From Streptomyces fodineus (lineage in GTDB: Bacteria; Actinomycetota; Actinomycetes; Streptomycetales; Streptomycetaceae): 64,000 nt of DNA. The stretch spans positions 2,790,001-2,854,000 of the forward strand of contig NZ_CP017248.1 in NCBI RefSeq assembly GCF_001735805.1. Direction: 5' to 3'. Positions 43,186 to 53,100 of this stretch are shown piece by piece (the stretch's first letter is position 1; each line of letters opens with the position of its first letter). The notes under the pieces were generated by a model. The model saw only the letters and a list, made by a program, of their open reading frames with translations, ran no database searches and was not told the origin of the DNA. Made by a program: the position numbers and the translations under genes.

Positions 43186-44253
43186 TCAGGCCGGGTACAC
43201 GTCGCCCGGCAGCTTGCGGTCCGCGGCGATGGTGCCGATGTGCCAGTACGGGTACGGCGCGGTGGTCTCGCTGACCTTGTCCAGGCGGGCGAGCTCGTCC
43301 GCGGTGAGTTCCCACTCCATCGCGCGGAGGTTGTCCTCGAGCTGGTGCGGCTTGGTGGCGCCGACGACCGCGGAGGTGATGCCCGGCTTGGCGAGCACCC
43401 AGTTCAGGGCGACCTGGGCGACGCTCGCACCGCGATCCTCGGCTATCCGGGCCATCTCGTCGACGATGTCGTAGGCCTGGTTCTCGTCGGTGAGCGGAGC
43501 GGACTCGGCGGGGGTGGGCTGCGCGAGCCGGCTGCCCTCGGGACGGCCCTCGCCCCGGCGGTACTTGCCGGTGAGGAAGCCACCCGCCAGCGGCGACCAG
43601 ACGGTGATGCCGACGTTCTGGTCGACGGCGAGCGGGACGATCTCGCGCTCGAGGTCGCGGCAGCCGATGTTGTAGTAGCCCTGGTAGCACACGAAGCGGC
43701 TGAGGTTGCGGCGGTCGGAGACCGACAGCGCCTTCATCAGCTGCCAGCCGGCGAAGTTGGAGACGCCGATGTAGCGGATCTTGCCGGACCGGACCAGGTC
43801 GTCGAGCACGCGCAGGGTCTCGTCCAGCGAGGTGCGCGGGTCGAAGCCGTGGATGTGGTAGAGGTCGATGTAGTCGGTGTCCAGGCGGCGCAGGCTCGCC
43901 TCGACGGCCGCGTAGAGGTGGTGGCGGGTGGCGCCGATGTCGTTGGGGTCGTCGGTGATCCGCCAGCGGCCCTTGGTGCCGATGATGACGCGGTCGCGGA
44001 CCTTCTTCAGCGTGCGGCCGAAGAACTCCTCGCCCATGCCGTTCTTGTAGACGTCGGCGGTGTCGAAGAAGTTGATGCCGGCGTCGAGGGCCTGGTCCAT
44101 CATCCGCACCACGTTCTGGTCGTCGACGGTGCCGAACTCCGACCAGTTGCGGTCGGCGGCGCCGAGGAAGCTGGCGCCGCCGCCGAAGGTCATGGCTCCG
44201 AAGCACAGCTCGGAGACGGACAGTCCGGTGTCGCCCAGGTAGCGGTAACGCAT
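43186..44253 (-). CDS. Aldo/keto reductase
   Basis: 355 aa, ATG with AGGAGAAC upstream. Barrel motifs: MRYRYLGDTGLSVSELCFGAMTFG, catalytic Asp/Tyr in FFDTADVYKNGMGEEFFG, Lys in VIIGTKGRW, His in DLYHIHGFDP, then WSPLAGGFLTGKY and the NADPH-binding SAVVGATKPHQLEDNLRAM. Distinct from the reductase at 37394 (longer N-terminal loop, different C-terminus). It lies downstream of an exporter gene in the same direction, with a hairpin between, and upstream of the AfsA operon. It may reduce a keto intermediate of the butenolide or polyketide pathway; the sequence does not define the substrate. Confidence 0.92.
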   Translation of the reverse strand: MRYRYLGDTGLSVSELCFGAMTFGGGASFLGAADRNWSEFGTVDDQNVVRMMDQALDAGINFFDTADVYKNGMGEEFFGRTLKKVRDRVIIGTKGRWRITDDPNDIGATRHHLYAAVEASLRRLDTDYIDLYHIHGFDPRTSLDETLRVLDDLVRSGKIRYIGVSNFAGWQLMKALSVSDRRNLSRFVCYQGYYNIGCRDLEREIVPLAVDQNVGITVWSPLAGGFLTGKYRRGEGRPEGSRLAQPTPAESAPLTDENQAYDIVDEMARIAEDRGASVAQVALNWVLAKPGITSAVVGATKPHQLEDNLRAMEWELTADELARLDKVSETTAPYPYWHIGTIAADRKLPGDVYPA

Positions 44254-44345
44254 GTTCTCCTGCTTTCGGTTGACTGCGGATGGTGCGGGCGCGCGGACGG
44301 CGCTGTCCGCGGCGCGGGTGGTATGAGGGGCCCGAAGGCCCGGGA

Positions 44346-44381
44346 GGGAGCGCCCGGGACGGGGGGTTACCGGACGCTCCC
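44346..44381 (-). terminator. Probable terminator after the DHA2 exporter
   Basis: 12-bp stem with one mismatch (GGGAGCGCCCGG at 44346-44357, CCGGACGCTCCC at 44370-44381) and a 12-nt loop, in the gap between the exporter stop and the reductase start. Confidence 0.55.
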
Positions 44382-44405
44382 GGCTTGAGGGGCGGCGGCG
44401 CCGGG

Positions 44406-45956
44406 TCAGCCCGTCGCGTCCGCGAGGTGGCGGTCCTTGACCACCAGGTAGGTGACGAGCGCGCCGGCCGCCGCGAGCACCGCCAGGAAGACGAAGGCCA
44501 TATGCATGCCCGACGTCAGGCTGCGGGCGACCGCGTCGAGTGCCTCCGGCCGCCGGGCGGGCGCGACGGTGGACAGCGCCGCGTCGATGCGGCCCTGGGT
44601 GGCCGCGCCGGCCAGGCGGTCGGCCTGCCCGGTGAACTGCGGGGCGGTGTCGGTCAGTTCGCCGCGCGTGTAGGAGGCAAGGAAGCCGCCGGCGGCGGCG
44701 ATGGCGACCGTCTCGCCGGTGATGCGCATCGTGTTGAAGATGCCGGAAGCCATGCCGGCCCGTTCCACGGGGACGACGCTGACCGCCGCGTTGTCCATGG
44801 CGCCGAAGGCCGAGCCGACGCCCAGGCCGAAGACGAGCAGCGGGCCCACCAGGGCGGCCGCGGACTGCCCGGGTTCGAGGACGACCAGCCAGAGCGAGCC
44901 GACGGCGATCAGCACGGAGCTGGCCGTGAGCAGCACCCGCGGCGAGACGCGGTCGGCGACCAGCCGGCCGATCAGCAGGGGCAGCGCGAAGACGGGCAGC
45001 ATCAGGGGCAGCAGCAAGAGGCCCGACTCGGTGCTGGACCGGCCGCCGACGCCCGTGAAGAAGGGCGGCAGGAAGTTGATCAGTACGACGAAGCCGAAGG
45101 TGATGGTGAACGGCTGGCAGACCACCACCACGAACGTCGGGTTGCGGAACAGCGTCAGGTCGAACATGGGCCGGGCGACACGCTGTTCCACCACGACGAA
45201 GGCCGCCATGAAGAGCAGGAAGCCGGCCAGCGAGCCCAGGGTGAGCGGGTCCCCCCAGCCACGCTCGCCGCCCTCCACGAAAGCGAGCGCGAGCAGGAAC
45301 AGGCTGCCGCTGAAGGTGATGAGGCCGGCCACGTCGACGCGGGTGGCGTTCGGATCCCTGGATTCCCTGATCCGGGACATGAGGGCGAGGGCTACGGCGC
45401 CGAGCACCACGTTCAGCCAGAACACCGCGCGCCAGCCCGCCAGATGGACCAGGGCGCCGCCGAGCACCGGCCCCACCGCGAGGCCGGCGCCGAAGGAGGC
45501 GCCGAGGACGCCGAAGGCCTGGGTGCGGCGCCGCCCGGAGAAGGTGGCCGCCAGGATGGCCGCGCCGCTGGTGAGGACTCCGGCGGCGCCGATGCCCTGC
45601 AGGGCACGGGCGATGTCCAGGACGACGATGTCCGTGGAAAGTGCCGCGACGGCCGACATGGTGCTGAAGACGATGGTGCCGATGGCCAGGACCCGGCGCC
45701 TGCCGAACTGGTCGGCCAGCGAACCGGCCGCCAGCATGCACGCCGCGAAGGTCACACCGTAGGCGTTCTGCACCCACTGCCCCGCCGCGACACCGGCGTC
45801 GAGGTCGACGGTGAGGTCGGGCATGGCCACCGCTGGTGCGGTGACCGCCAGCGGGAGCAGCACGCTGGCCAGGGCGACCGCGATCATCACGACGCTCGAG
45901 CCCGTGCCGTCCCGACTCTCCGGCACCAGAGGCCGGGTCTCGGTCTGCGTGGTCAT
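44406..45956 (-). CDS. MFS drug exporter, DHA2 (EmrB/QacA) family
   Basis: 516 aa, 14 predicted membrane segments, the size and number usual for DHA2 proton antiporters. Motif A is present as AGSLADQFGRRRVLAIG, and motif C-like GVLGASFGAGLAVGPVLGGAL follows in the fifth helix. The last helix ends LVTYLVVKDRHLADATG. It is divergent from the flavin monooxygenase at 46081. Likely function is export of the aromatic product of this block or self-resistance to it. Confidence 0.92.
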   Translation of the reverse strand: MTTQTETRPLVPESRDGTGSSVVMIAVALASVLLPLAVTAPAVAMPDLTVDLDAGVAAGQWVQNAYGVTFAACMLAAGSLADQFGRRRVLAIGTIVFSTMSAVAALSTDIVVLDIARALQGIGAAGVLTSGAAILAATFSGRRRTQAFGVLGASFGAGLAVGPVLGGALVHLAGWRAVFWLNVVLGAVALALMSRIRESRDPNATRVDVAGLITFSGSLFLLALAFVEGGERGWGDPLTLGSLAGFLLFMAAFVVVEQRVARPMFDLTLFRNPTFVVVVCQPFTITFGFVVLINFLPPFFTGVGGRSSTESGLLLLPLMLPVFALPLLIGRLVADRVSPRVLLTASSVLIAVGSLWLVVLEPGQSAAALVGPLLVFGLGVGSAFGAMDNAAVSVVPVERAGMASGIFNTMRITGETVAIAAAGGFLASYTRGELTDTAPQFTGQADRLAGAATQGRIDAALSTVAPARRPEALDAVARSLTSGMHMAFVFLAVLAAAGALVTYLVVKDRHLADATG

Positions 45957-46080
45957 GTCCCCTTCTTTCCTCGGCTTCTTCTTCTTCGCCGCGAACGACT
46001 ATAAGATACCGGAGTACTGTAAGACGTCTGATGGTCATCGTCAATCTGAGAACCAACGCCAACCTGACACAGGAGGAACC

Positions 46081-47664
46081 ATGGCGAGCAGGGAACCGGA
46101 GAAGCCGGCGCACGAGCACGACGAGGTGCTGATCGTGGGCGCCGGGCCCACCGGGATGATCACCGCCTGCGAGCTGCTGCGGCGCGGGATACGGGTCCGC
46201 GTCGTCGACCGCGCCCCCGAACCCTCGCCCTTCCCCAAGGCGCTGCTGGTCTGGCCGCGCAGCATCGACCTCTTCGAGGACCTCGGCGTGCTGCCCGAAC
46301 TGCGCGACGCCGGCCTCCAGATCAACGCCTTCAGCTACTTCTCCGAGCGCCGCCGGCTGGCCGCCTTCCACTTCCCCCAGCACCTCAGCCCCGTCTGCCT
46401 GCCGCAGAACGAGACGGAACGGATCCTGCGCACCCGGCTGGAGCAGCTGGGCGGCAAGATCGAGCGCGGGGTCCGCCTGCTCACCCTGGAAGGCCTGGAC
46501 TACTCCGGCCGCATCGACGGCACCGGCCCGGTGACCGCCGTGCTGGAGCACTCCGACGGCCGGATCGAGCGCGCCCGGGTGCCCTTCCTCATCGGGGCCG
46601 ACGGCGCCGGCAGCGCCGTACGCGCCCAGCTGGGCAGCGGATTCACCGGATCCACCTACGAGAGCGCCTTCGCCCTCGTCGACGCCCGGATCAAGGGCCG
46701 GCTCCCGGCCGACCAGGCGCTGTACTACCAGTCCGCGTCCGGCGCCCTGGTGATCGTGGCGCTGCCGGACGGGGTCTTCCGGTTCTTCTGCAGCCTGCGC
46801 CCCGGGGAACGGGTCAGCGTGGAGAACATGCAGCGGATCGTCGACGAGCGCGGCCCCAGGGGCGTCACGCTCGCCGAGCCCGTGTGGGTGTCGGAGTTCC
46901 GCATCCACGCCCGGCACGCCGGCGAGTTCCAGCTCGGCCGGGTCTTCATCGCCGGGGACGCGGCCCATGTGCACAGCCCCGCGGGCGGCCAGGGGCTCAA
47001 CACCGGGATGCAGGACGCCCACAACCTCGCCTGGAAGCTGGCCGCGGTGATCCGGGGGCATGCGCCCTCCTCCCTGCTCGCGACCTACGGGCCGGAACGC
47101 TCGGCCGTGGCGCGGCGCGTGGTGCGGGACACCGACATCCAGACGCGGGGCTGGCTGGTGCGCCGGCCCTCGGCGGTGGTGGCACGGGACGCGGCCTTCC
47201 GGGCCGCCGAGCGCACCGGGCTGTTCCGGCTGTACGCGCCCGTGATGGCGGGCCGCCGGCTGTCGTACCCGGCGACCCGCCCCACCCAGGTCCCCGGCTC
47301 CCGCTCCGCCTGCCGGCTGCGCTCCCGGCTGCCCGGAGGGCTGACCGTGGGCGCGGTCTTCCCCCGTGAACTGGCCGTTCCGCACGGCTTCGCGGGTCCC
47401 GCCGAGCAGCCGCACGGCTGGACGCTGGCCGTCGTCGGCCGGGACGCCGGCGCGGCCTGGCGCGAACAGGTGGCCGGGGTGACGGCGCCCTGGCCCGAGG
47501 TGGCGGCCGTGTCGCTGGCCGCCGTCTCGGCGCGGGCCGCCACGGGCTGCGGTGCACAGGGCTACTACCTGGTGCGGCCCGACGGCCATATCGCCGCCCA
47601 CGGTCACCAGGGTGACCTGGGGCGGCTGCGCGCCGAGCTCACCGAGTGGCTCGGCGCCCGCTGA
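46081..47664 (+). CDS. FAD-dependent aromatic monooxygenase (PHBH/PheA class)
   Basis: 527 aa, ATG with AGGAGGAACC directly upstream; the frame is open further 5' but that part lacks a start site. FAD motif VLIVGAGPTGMITACELLRRG (about residues 18-38), DG motif FLIGADGAGSAVRAQLG, and GD motif GRVFIAGDAAHVHSPAGGQGLNTGMQDAHNLAWKLA. A C-terminal thioredoxin-like domain of about 130 residues (GWTLAVVGRDAGAAWREQV, GYYLVRPDGHIAAH) is typical of the phenol/resorcinol and tetracenomycin-type hydroxylases. Expected to hydroxylate an aromatic ring, a good match for an orsellinate-type product of the PKS at 50113. Divergent from the exporter across a 124-bp A/T-rich promoter region. Confidence 0.92.
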   Translation: MASREPEKPAHEHDEVLIVGAGPTGMITACELLRRGIRVRVVDRAPEPSPFPKALLVWPRSIDLFEDLGVLPELRDAGLQINAFSYFSERRRLAAFHFPQHLSPVCLPQNETERILRTRLEQLGGKIERGVRLLTLEGLDYSGRIDGTGPVTAVLEHSDGRIERARVPFLIGADGAGSAVRAQLGSGFTGSTYESAFALVDARIKGRLPADQALYYQSASGALVIVALPDGVFRFFCSLRPGERVSVENMQRIVDERGPRGVTLAEPVWVSEFRIHARHAGEFQLGRVFIAGDAAHVHSPAGGQGLNTGMQDAHNLAWKLAAVIRGHAPSSLLATYGPERSAVARRVVRDTDIQTRGWLVRRPSAVVARDAAFRAAERTGLFRLYAPVMAGRRLSYPATRPTQVPGSRSACRLRSRLPGGLTVGAVFPRELAVPHGFAGPAEQPHGWTLAVVGRDAGAAWREQVAGVTAPWPEVAAVSLAAVSARAATGCGAQGYYLVRPDGHIAAHGHQGDLGRLRAELTEWLGAR

Positions 47665-47682
47665 CCCGCCCGGACAGCGGGA

Positions 47683-47712
47683 GGGGGGTGCGGCCCGCGG
47701 GCCGCACCCCCC
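47683..47712. terminator. Strong bidirectional terminator
   Basis: 30-nt perfect palindrome: GGGGGGTGCGGCCC (47683-47696), GC, and its complement to 47712, between the convergent monooxygenase and MDR genes. Confidence 0.85.
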
Positions 47713-47738
47713 TTCCTCGTCTTCGCCCGACCCGCCGG

Positions 47739-48578
47739 TCAGGCGACCCGCTCGGCCGGCTCCCCGAGGCCGAGCGAGATCTCACCCGTCGTCAGCAGGT
47801 CGAGTATCTGGGCCAGTTCGAGGTCCTCGGGGGTGGCCGTACGGAAGACGAAGTGCCGCAGACCGGCCTGCTCGGGGCCGCCGAAGAAGCGGAAGAAGCC
47901 GATGTCGGCACCGTGGGCGGCGAAGGACTCGTACAGGAAGACCGAGCCGCCCGGCCGCAGCAGCCCCCGGCCCGCCGCCATCAGGTCGCCGCAGGCGGCC
48001 TCGTAGAGCACGTCGCAGGTGTCGGTGACGCCGTCCAGGTCGTGCAGCACCCGGCCCGCGCCCAGCTCCGCCACCTCGGCCGCGCGTGCCGGGTCGTGGA
48101 CCACCGCGGTCACTTCGGCGCCCAGCGCGGCGGCCAGCTCCACCAGGAGGCGGCCGATGCCGCGGTCGGCGCCGGTCACCATGACCCGGCGGCCGGAGAC
48201 GGTACCGGCGCCCCGGACCAGGCGCAGCGCGGTCAGCACCGCGACCCGCAGCGCGGCCGCCTGCTCGAAACTGACGTGGTCGGGCAGGACCACGGCGTAC
48301 TCGGACGGGATCGCCATGCACGGCGACCACTTGCCGGCCGACGCCACGCCCACGATCCGGTCGCCGGGCAGGGGGCTGAAGCCCTCGGGGGCGCCGCGCA
48401 GCACCACTCCGGCGACGTCCCATCCCCGCAGCCAGCCCTCGGGCAGCGGCTCCGCCTTGATCATCTCGTCGTGTTCCGGTGCCACCGCGCGCACGGCGAC
48501 GAGGATCTCGTCGTCGGCCTGCGGTGTGGCGGTGCTCTGGGCCGCGAGGGTCTGCCGGAACGTGAACTGCTCGGTCAT
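47739..48578 (-). CDS. Medium-chain (MDR) quinone-oxidoreductase-like enzyme
   Basis: 279 aa, ATG with AAAGGAACC upstream. Zinc-independent MDR: N-terminal GroES-like part (EILVAVRAVAPEHDEMIK, LRGWDVAGVVLRG, PLPGDRIVGVAS) and Rossmann part with VMVTGADRGIGRLLVELAAALGAEVTA for NADPH. No structural or catalytic Zn-binding Cys cluster is seen, and it is short (usual length about 310-330). Related enzymes reduce quinones or enoyl groups. It lies between the flavin monooxygenase and the PaaK-like ligase, suggesting reduction of an oxidised aromatic intermediate or protection from quinones. Three direct repeats lie directly before its start. Confidence 0.88.
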   Translation of the reverse strand: MTEQFTFRQTLAAQSTATPQADDEILVAVRAVAPEHDEMIKAEPLPEGWLRGWDVAGVVLRGAPEGFSPLPGDRIVGVASAGKWSPCMAIPSEYAVVLPDHVSFEQAAALRVAVLTALRLVRGAGTVSGRRVMVTGADRGIGRLLVELAAALGAEVTAVVHDPARAAEVAELGAGRVLHDLDGVTDTCDVLYEAACGDLMAAGRGLLRPGGSVFLYESFAAHGADIGFFRFFGGPEQAGLRHFVFRTATPEDLELAQILDLLTTGEISLGLGEPAERVA

Positions 48579-48589
48579 GAAGGTTCCTT

Positions 48590-48627
48590 TCCTGCATGAG
48601 TCCTGCATGAGTTGAGTCCTGCATGAG
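48590..48627. repeat. Three direct repeats of an 11-mer upstream of the MDR gene
   Basis: TCCTGCATGAG occurs at 48590-48600, 48601-48611 and 48617-48627. The block lies 12-49 bp upstream of the MDR ATG (leftward), so it overlaps its leader or promoter. It could be a regulator site array or simple slippage. Confidence 0.65.
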
Positions 48628-48703
48628 TGATGCGTGGGTCGTGCCTGGGTTCCCGCAGGGGTGGTGCGTGGGTTCCCGCGCGGCCCTGCGGACGGGTTCC
48701 GGC

Positions 48704-49906
48704 TCACGGGTCCTCGGTGACCAGCACGGCGGCGCCGTCGAGTTCCTCCACCGCCACCACCTCGAACGCGTCCGGCCGTTCGTCGACGCAGGCGGCCAGC
48801 GTCAGATGGCCCTCCAGCACCCGGAACCGGATCCAGGCGTGGGTGTGGTGGTCGTCGGGGACGCCGGGCGCCAACCGGACGCGCAGCTGCAGCCGTTGGC
48901 CCCGGTCCACCGCGACCTGCGCGGCGGTGACCTCTCCCGTGGCCACCGCCAGGCAGACCAGTTCCAGGGCGGAGACGGCCCGGCCGTGCAGGCGGACGTA
49001 CGGCTCCGCGCTCCCGAAGACCCGCAGGGCCGGGCCGGGCAGCCCGCAGGTGCAGGTGGCCGGCTCGCCGCGGTCCGCGGTCCGGTAACGGATCAGCGGC
49101 GGGTTCCGGTCCGGGTGCAGCGAGGTCACCAGCAGCCGTCCGTCGGCGAACTCCACGTGCTGGTGCGGCAGCGGGTGGTAGACGTCCAGCAGACACTGCG
49201 GTCCGCGGTGGCCGGTCGCCCCGGTGCTCGGTGTCCCGTACAGGCGCCAGGTCTCCGTGTACGGGAAACGCTCGGCGATCAGCCAGTCGGGCGTGGTGTC
49301 GTGGGTCGCACCGCCCAGCAGCAGGGTGCGCAGCCAGGGCACCGGGCGGCCGGCCGCGGTGCCGCCGAGCAGCCGCTCCATGGCTTCCGGCGGGGCCGCC
49401 ACCGCGGTGACGCCCAGCCGGGCGAGCAGGTCCAGCCAGTCCTCGTGGCCCCCGTCGGGCAGCCGGCCGAGGGCGAGCGCGGTCGCGCCGGACTCCGCGG
49501 CGAGGCGGTTGTAGAAGTAGTGGTCCTGGCTGAGCCGGCCCGGCGGGTGGAGATTGGCCAGGACGTCGGACGGACGCAGCGGATTCCACACCGTGCGCAC
49601 GTCCGGCGCGAACATGTCCGCGGGGAGCAGGGTCAGCGCCGGATCGGCCAGCGTGCCCCCGTCCGCCCACAGCAGCGCCGGACCCGCGCCGTCCGGCAGG
49701 CTCAGCGCCTCCTCGGTGGCCCGCGCGAGGTCTTCCCGTGTCATCACCGGCAGGTCCGCCAGCGCCGGTGCCGACCCCTCGCGCAGGAAAGGGGCGTAGC
49801 GGGATGCCAGGTGGGGCAGCCGGGTGGCGCGGCGGAGCAGTGAGGCCAGCGTGTCCGTGTCCGCCGGGTCCCTCACGGCTGTGACCCCCGGCGTGTGGTG
49901 ATCCAA
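48704..49906 (-). CDS. PaaK-like ANL-superfamily adenylating enzyme
   Basis: 400 aa, TTG start at 49906 with GGAGGGG 11 nt upstream. Resembles phenylacetate-CoA ligase/AMP-ligase proteins: DLPVMTREDLARATEEA, TLLLGGAT then WRLYGTPSTGATG, RYRTADRGEPATCTCGLPGPALRVFGS with the hinge, and a C-terminal subdomain. The P-loop region is weak: no clear SSGTTG motif was seen; ALLWADGGTLADPAL occupies that place. That raises the possibility of reduced or altered adenylation. Divergent from the PKS and sharing its 206-bp promoter region. It may activate an aromatic acid for transfer by the KASIII enzyme, or be a non-catalytic relative. Confidence 0.72.
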   Translation of the reverse strand: MDHHTPGVTAVRDPADTDTLASLLRRATRLPHLASRYAPFLREGSAPALADLPVMTREDLARATEEALSLPDGAGPALLWADGGTLADPALTLLPADMFAPDVRTVWNPLRPSDVLANLHPPGRLSQDHYFYNRLAAESGATALALGRLPDGGHEDWLDLLARLGVTAVAAPPEAMERLLGGTAAGRPVPWLRTLLLGGATHDTTPDWLIAERFPYTETWRLYGTPSTGATGHRGPQCLLDVYHPLPHQHVEFADGRLLVTSLHPDRNPPLIRYRTADRGEPATCTCGLPGPALRVFGSAEPYVRLHGRAVSALELVCLAVATGEVTAAQVAVDRGQRLQLRVRLAPGVPDDHHTHAWIRFRVLEGHLTLAACVDERPDAFEVVAVEELDGAAVLVTEDP

Positions 49907-50042
49907 CAGAGCTCACCCCTCCTTGCTCAGGTACGGCAGCCGCCGTACGGCCGACACTAAACCAGAGTCCTCTTTTGGTCTAGAGTCTTTTCTTGTATCG
50001 CAGACTATGTTTTTCATGCATCGCAGAAGATGCTTGTTCTGC

Positions 50043-50058
50043 AGTACATGTTTGTACT
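50043..50058. promoter_or_regulatory. Candidate operator in the PKS promoter region
   Basis: AGTACATGTTTGTACT: perfect 6-bp arms, 4-nt spacer, 55 bp before the PKS ATG in an unusually A/T-rich divergent region. The TetR protein encoded downstream of the PKS is the natural candidate to bind it. Confidence 0.5.
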
Positions 50059-50112
50059 ACGATCGATCATGGACGTGACACTCACCACCCGCACGCCAAG
50101 GGGGATTTCTTG

Positions 50113-53100
50113 ATGGGTGCAGAGCGCACGCAAACGCCCATAGCCGTCATAGGGATGGGGTGCCGGTTCCCACAGGCCCGCAACGTCGAGGAGTTCTGGG
50201 CCGAACTGGTCGGCAACGTCGACGCGGTGACACCGATCCCACCGGAACGCTTCGACGTCGCGGCCCACTACGCCCCGGCCGCCCGCACCCCCGGCCGTAC
50301 GGTCTCCCGGCACGGCGGCTTCGTACCGGACCCGTTCGGGTTCGACCCCGGCTTCTTCGGTATCTCCCCGGCCGAGGCCCTCACCATGGACCCACAGCAC
50401 CGGCTGCTGCTGATGGTCGTCCGGGAGGCCCTCGACGCCGCGGGCATCCCCGCGCCCGACGTACGGGGCAGCACGGCCGGGGTGTTCATCGGCCAGGCCA
50501 CCGCGGACTACGCGGGCCGCCCGGCCGGTGAGGACAGCCTGGCCGCGCACACCCTGCGCGAAGCCACCGGAAGCCACTTCCGCGCCATGGCCGCCGGGCG
50601 CATCTCCTACGACCTCGACCTGCGCGGTCCCAGCATGACCGTGGACACGGCCTGCTCCTCGTCCCTGGTCGCGGTGCACATGGCCCGCCAGAGCCTGCTG
50701 TCCGGCGAGACCGACCTGGCCATCGCCGGCGGCGCGAACATCATCCTCTCGCCACGGGACGCGGTCGCCTTCTCGCAGGGCGGCATGCTCTCGCCGGACG
50801 GCCGGTGCAAGTTCGGCGACAGCGACGCCGACGGGTTCGTCCGCAGCGAAGGGGTCGGCGTCGTGGTCCTCAAGCGGCTGCAGGACGCCGAGGAGGCCGG
50901 CGACCCGGTGCTCGGCGTCCTGCTGGGCAGCTCCGTCACCAACGACGGCCGGGCCGGCGGCTCGCTGATCAAACCGGCCGTCGACGGCCAGGCGGCCATG
51001 CTCCGCGAGGCCCTGCGGTCGGCCGGAGTGAGCGCCCGCGAGCTGCACTACGTCGAGGCCCACGGCACCGGCACCCCCGTCGGGGACACCGTCGAGCTGC
51101 GGGCCCTGACCCAGGTGCTGCGCGAGGACGGACCGGCGCGCCGCTGGCTGCCCGTCGGTTCGGTCAAGTCCAACATCGGGCACACCGAGGCGGCCGCGGG
51201 CGTGGCCGGGCTGATCAAGGCGCTCCTCGTCGTCCGCCACGGGCTCGTGCCGGCCTCCCTGCACCTGCGGGATCCCCAGCCGCTGCTCACCGAGGACGAC
51301 TGCCCGCTTCAGGTGGTGACGGCGAACCAGCCGCTGGAGACCGGCGGTGAGCGCGCGCTGGCCGGCGTGAGCTCCTTCGGTCTGTCCGGCACCAACGCGC
51401 ATGTGGTGGTCGCCGCCGCGCCCGCGCCGGCGGCCGTGACACCGCACGGCCCGACCGAGCTGCCCGCCGGCCGCCCCGCCCACCTGCTGGTGCTGAGCGC
51501 CCACTCGCCCACCGCGCTGCGGCGCATGGCGGCCGAGCACGCCGGCTTCCTCGGGGCGGACGGTGCCGGGCGCGCCCTGCCGCTGTGGGACGTGTGTGCC
51601 ACGGCGGCGCTGAAGCGGCAGGCCCACCCCTACCGGCTGTGGGCCGTCGGCGCCGACCACGACGAGCTGGCCGAGGTGCTGCGCGCGCTCGCCGAGGACC
51701 GCCCGACCGAGCACGGCGGCATGGGCGAGGCCGGCTTCGACGGCCCCCGCCCCGCGGCCTTCGTCTTCCCCGGCCAGGGCTCCCAGTGGACCGGCATGGA
51801 ACGCTCCCTGCTGGCCGGCAGCCCCGCCTTCGCCCGCGCGCTGACCGAGTGCGACGCACTGGTGCGCGCGGAGACGGGCCGGTCCGTGCTCGACACGCTG
51901 GCCTCCGCCACGGGCGACTTCCCCGACGACGTCGCCACCGTGCAGCCGGTGCTGTGGTCCATGCAGGTCGCGCTCGCCGCGCTGTGGCGTGACATGGGTG
52001 TCGACCCGGACGTCTGCGTCGGGCACAGCATGGGCGAGACCGCGGCGGCGGCCGTCGCGGGCGGGCTCACCCCGGCCGCCGCCGCGGCCGTGATCTGCCG
52101 TCGCAGCACGCTGATGCAGAGCGTCACCGGCCGCGGCGCGATGCTGGCCGTGGAGCTCTGCCCCGAGCAGGCGCGGGACGCGATCGCGGAGGACGGCGGC
52201 GCCGTGTGCGTCGCCGCGGAGAACGCGCCGCGGTCCTGCGTCCTGGCCGGTGACACCGAGGCCCTGCGGCGCATCGCCGCGCGACTTCAGCGGCGCGAGG
52301 TCTTCCACCGCCTGGTCCAGGTCAACGTCGCCTCCCACTCCCCCGCCATGGAACCGCTGCGTGAGGAACTCCTGGGAGTACTGGCGGATGTGACGCCTCA
52401 TCAGGCCGAGATCCCGATGCTGTCCACCGTGACCGGCGCCCTGCTGACCGGTCCGGAGCTCGACGCCCGGTACTGGATGGACAACCTGCGCGAGCCGGCC
52501 CTCTTCCACGACGCGATACGCCACCTGGCCAAGGAGGACACGCCGGTCTTCGTGGAGATCAGCCCGCACCCGCTGCTGCAGAGCGCGATCGGCGACACCC
52601 TGCGGGAAGCCGGCTGTGCGCCCACCGTGGTCGCCTCCACGCACCGCCGCCGGCCGGACGGACCGCTGACGCTCGCATGCTCGCTCGGCGCCTTCTTCGC
52701 GCACGGCGGCCGGGTCGACTGGGAGCGCTGGTTCCGCGGCGAGGTCCGCCGGGTCCCGCTGCCCGCCCACCCCTGGGACACCGAGCCGCTGCGGCGCCCC
52801 CTCGCCCCGCCGGCCCCGGCGCCCCTGCGGTCCGCCACCGACGTCCGCGCCGACCTGAGCGAGGCCGTCGTACGGGTCGGCGGGCTGGCTCCCGTGCCGC
52901 CCGCGGTGCATCTGGCCGTCCTGCACGAGGCGGTCACCTCGGGTACGGCCGCCGCGGACCCCGGTGCCGTCGTCATCGAGGACATCCGCCTGTCGGACGA
53001 GCTGGTCGAGATACCCGCCGAACAGGCGGAACTGGCGCTGCGCGTGCACACCGAGGCACGGGGCGGGACGACCGCCGCCGAGGTGTACGCCGGCCCGGGG

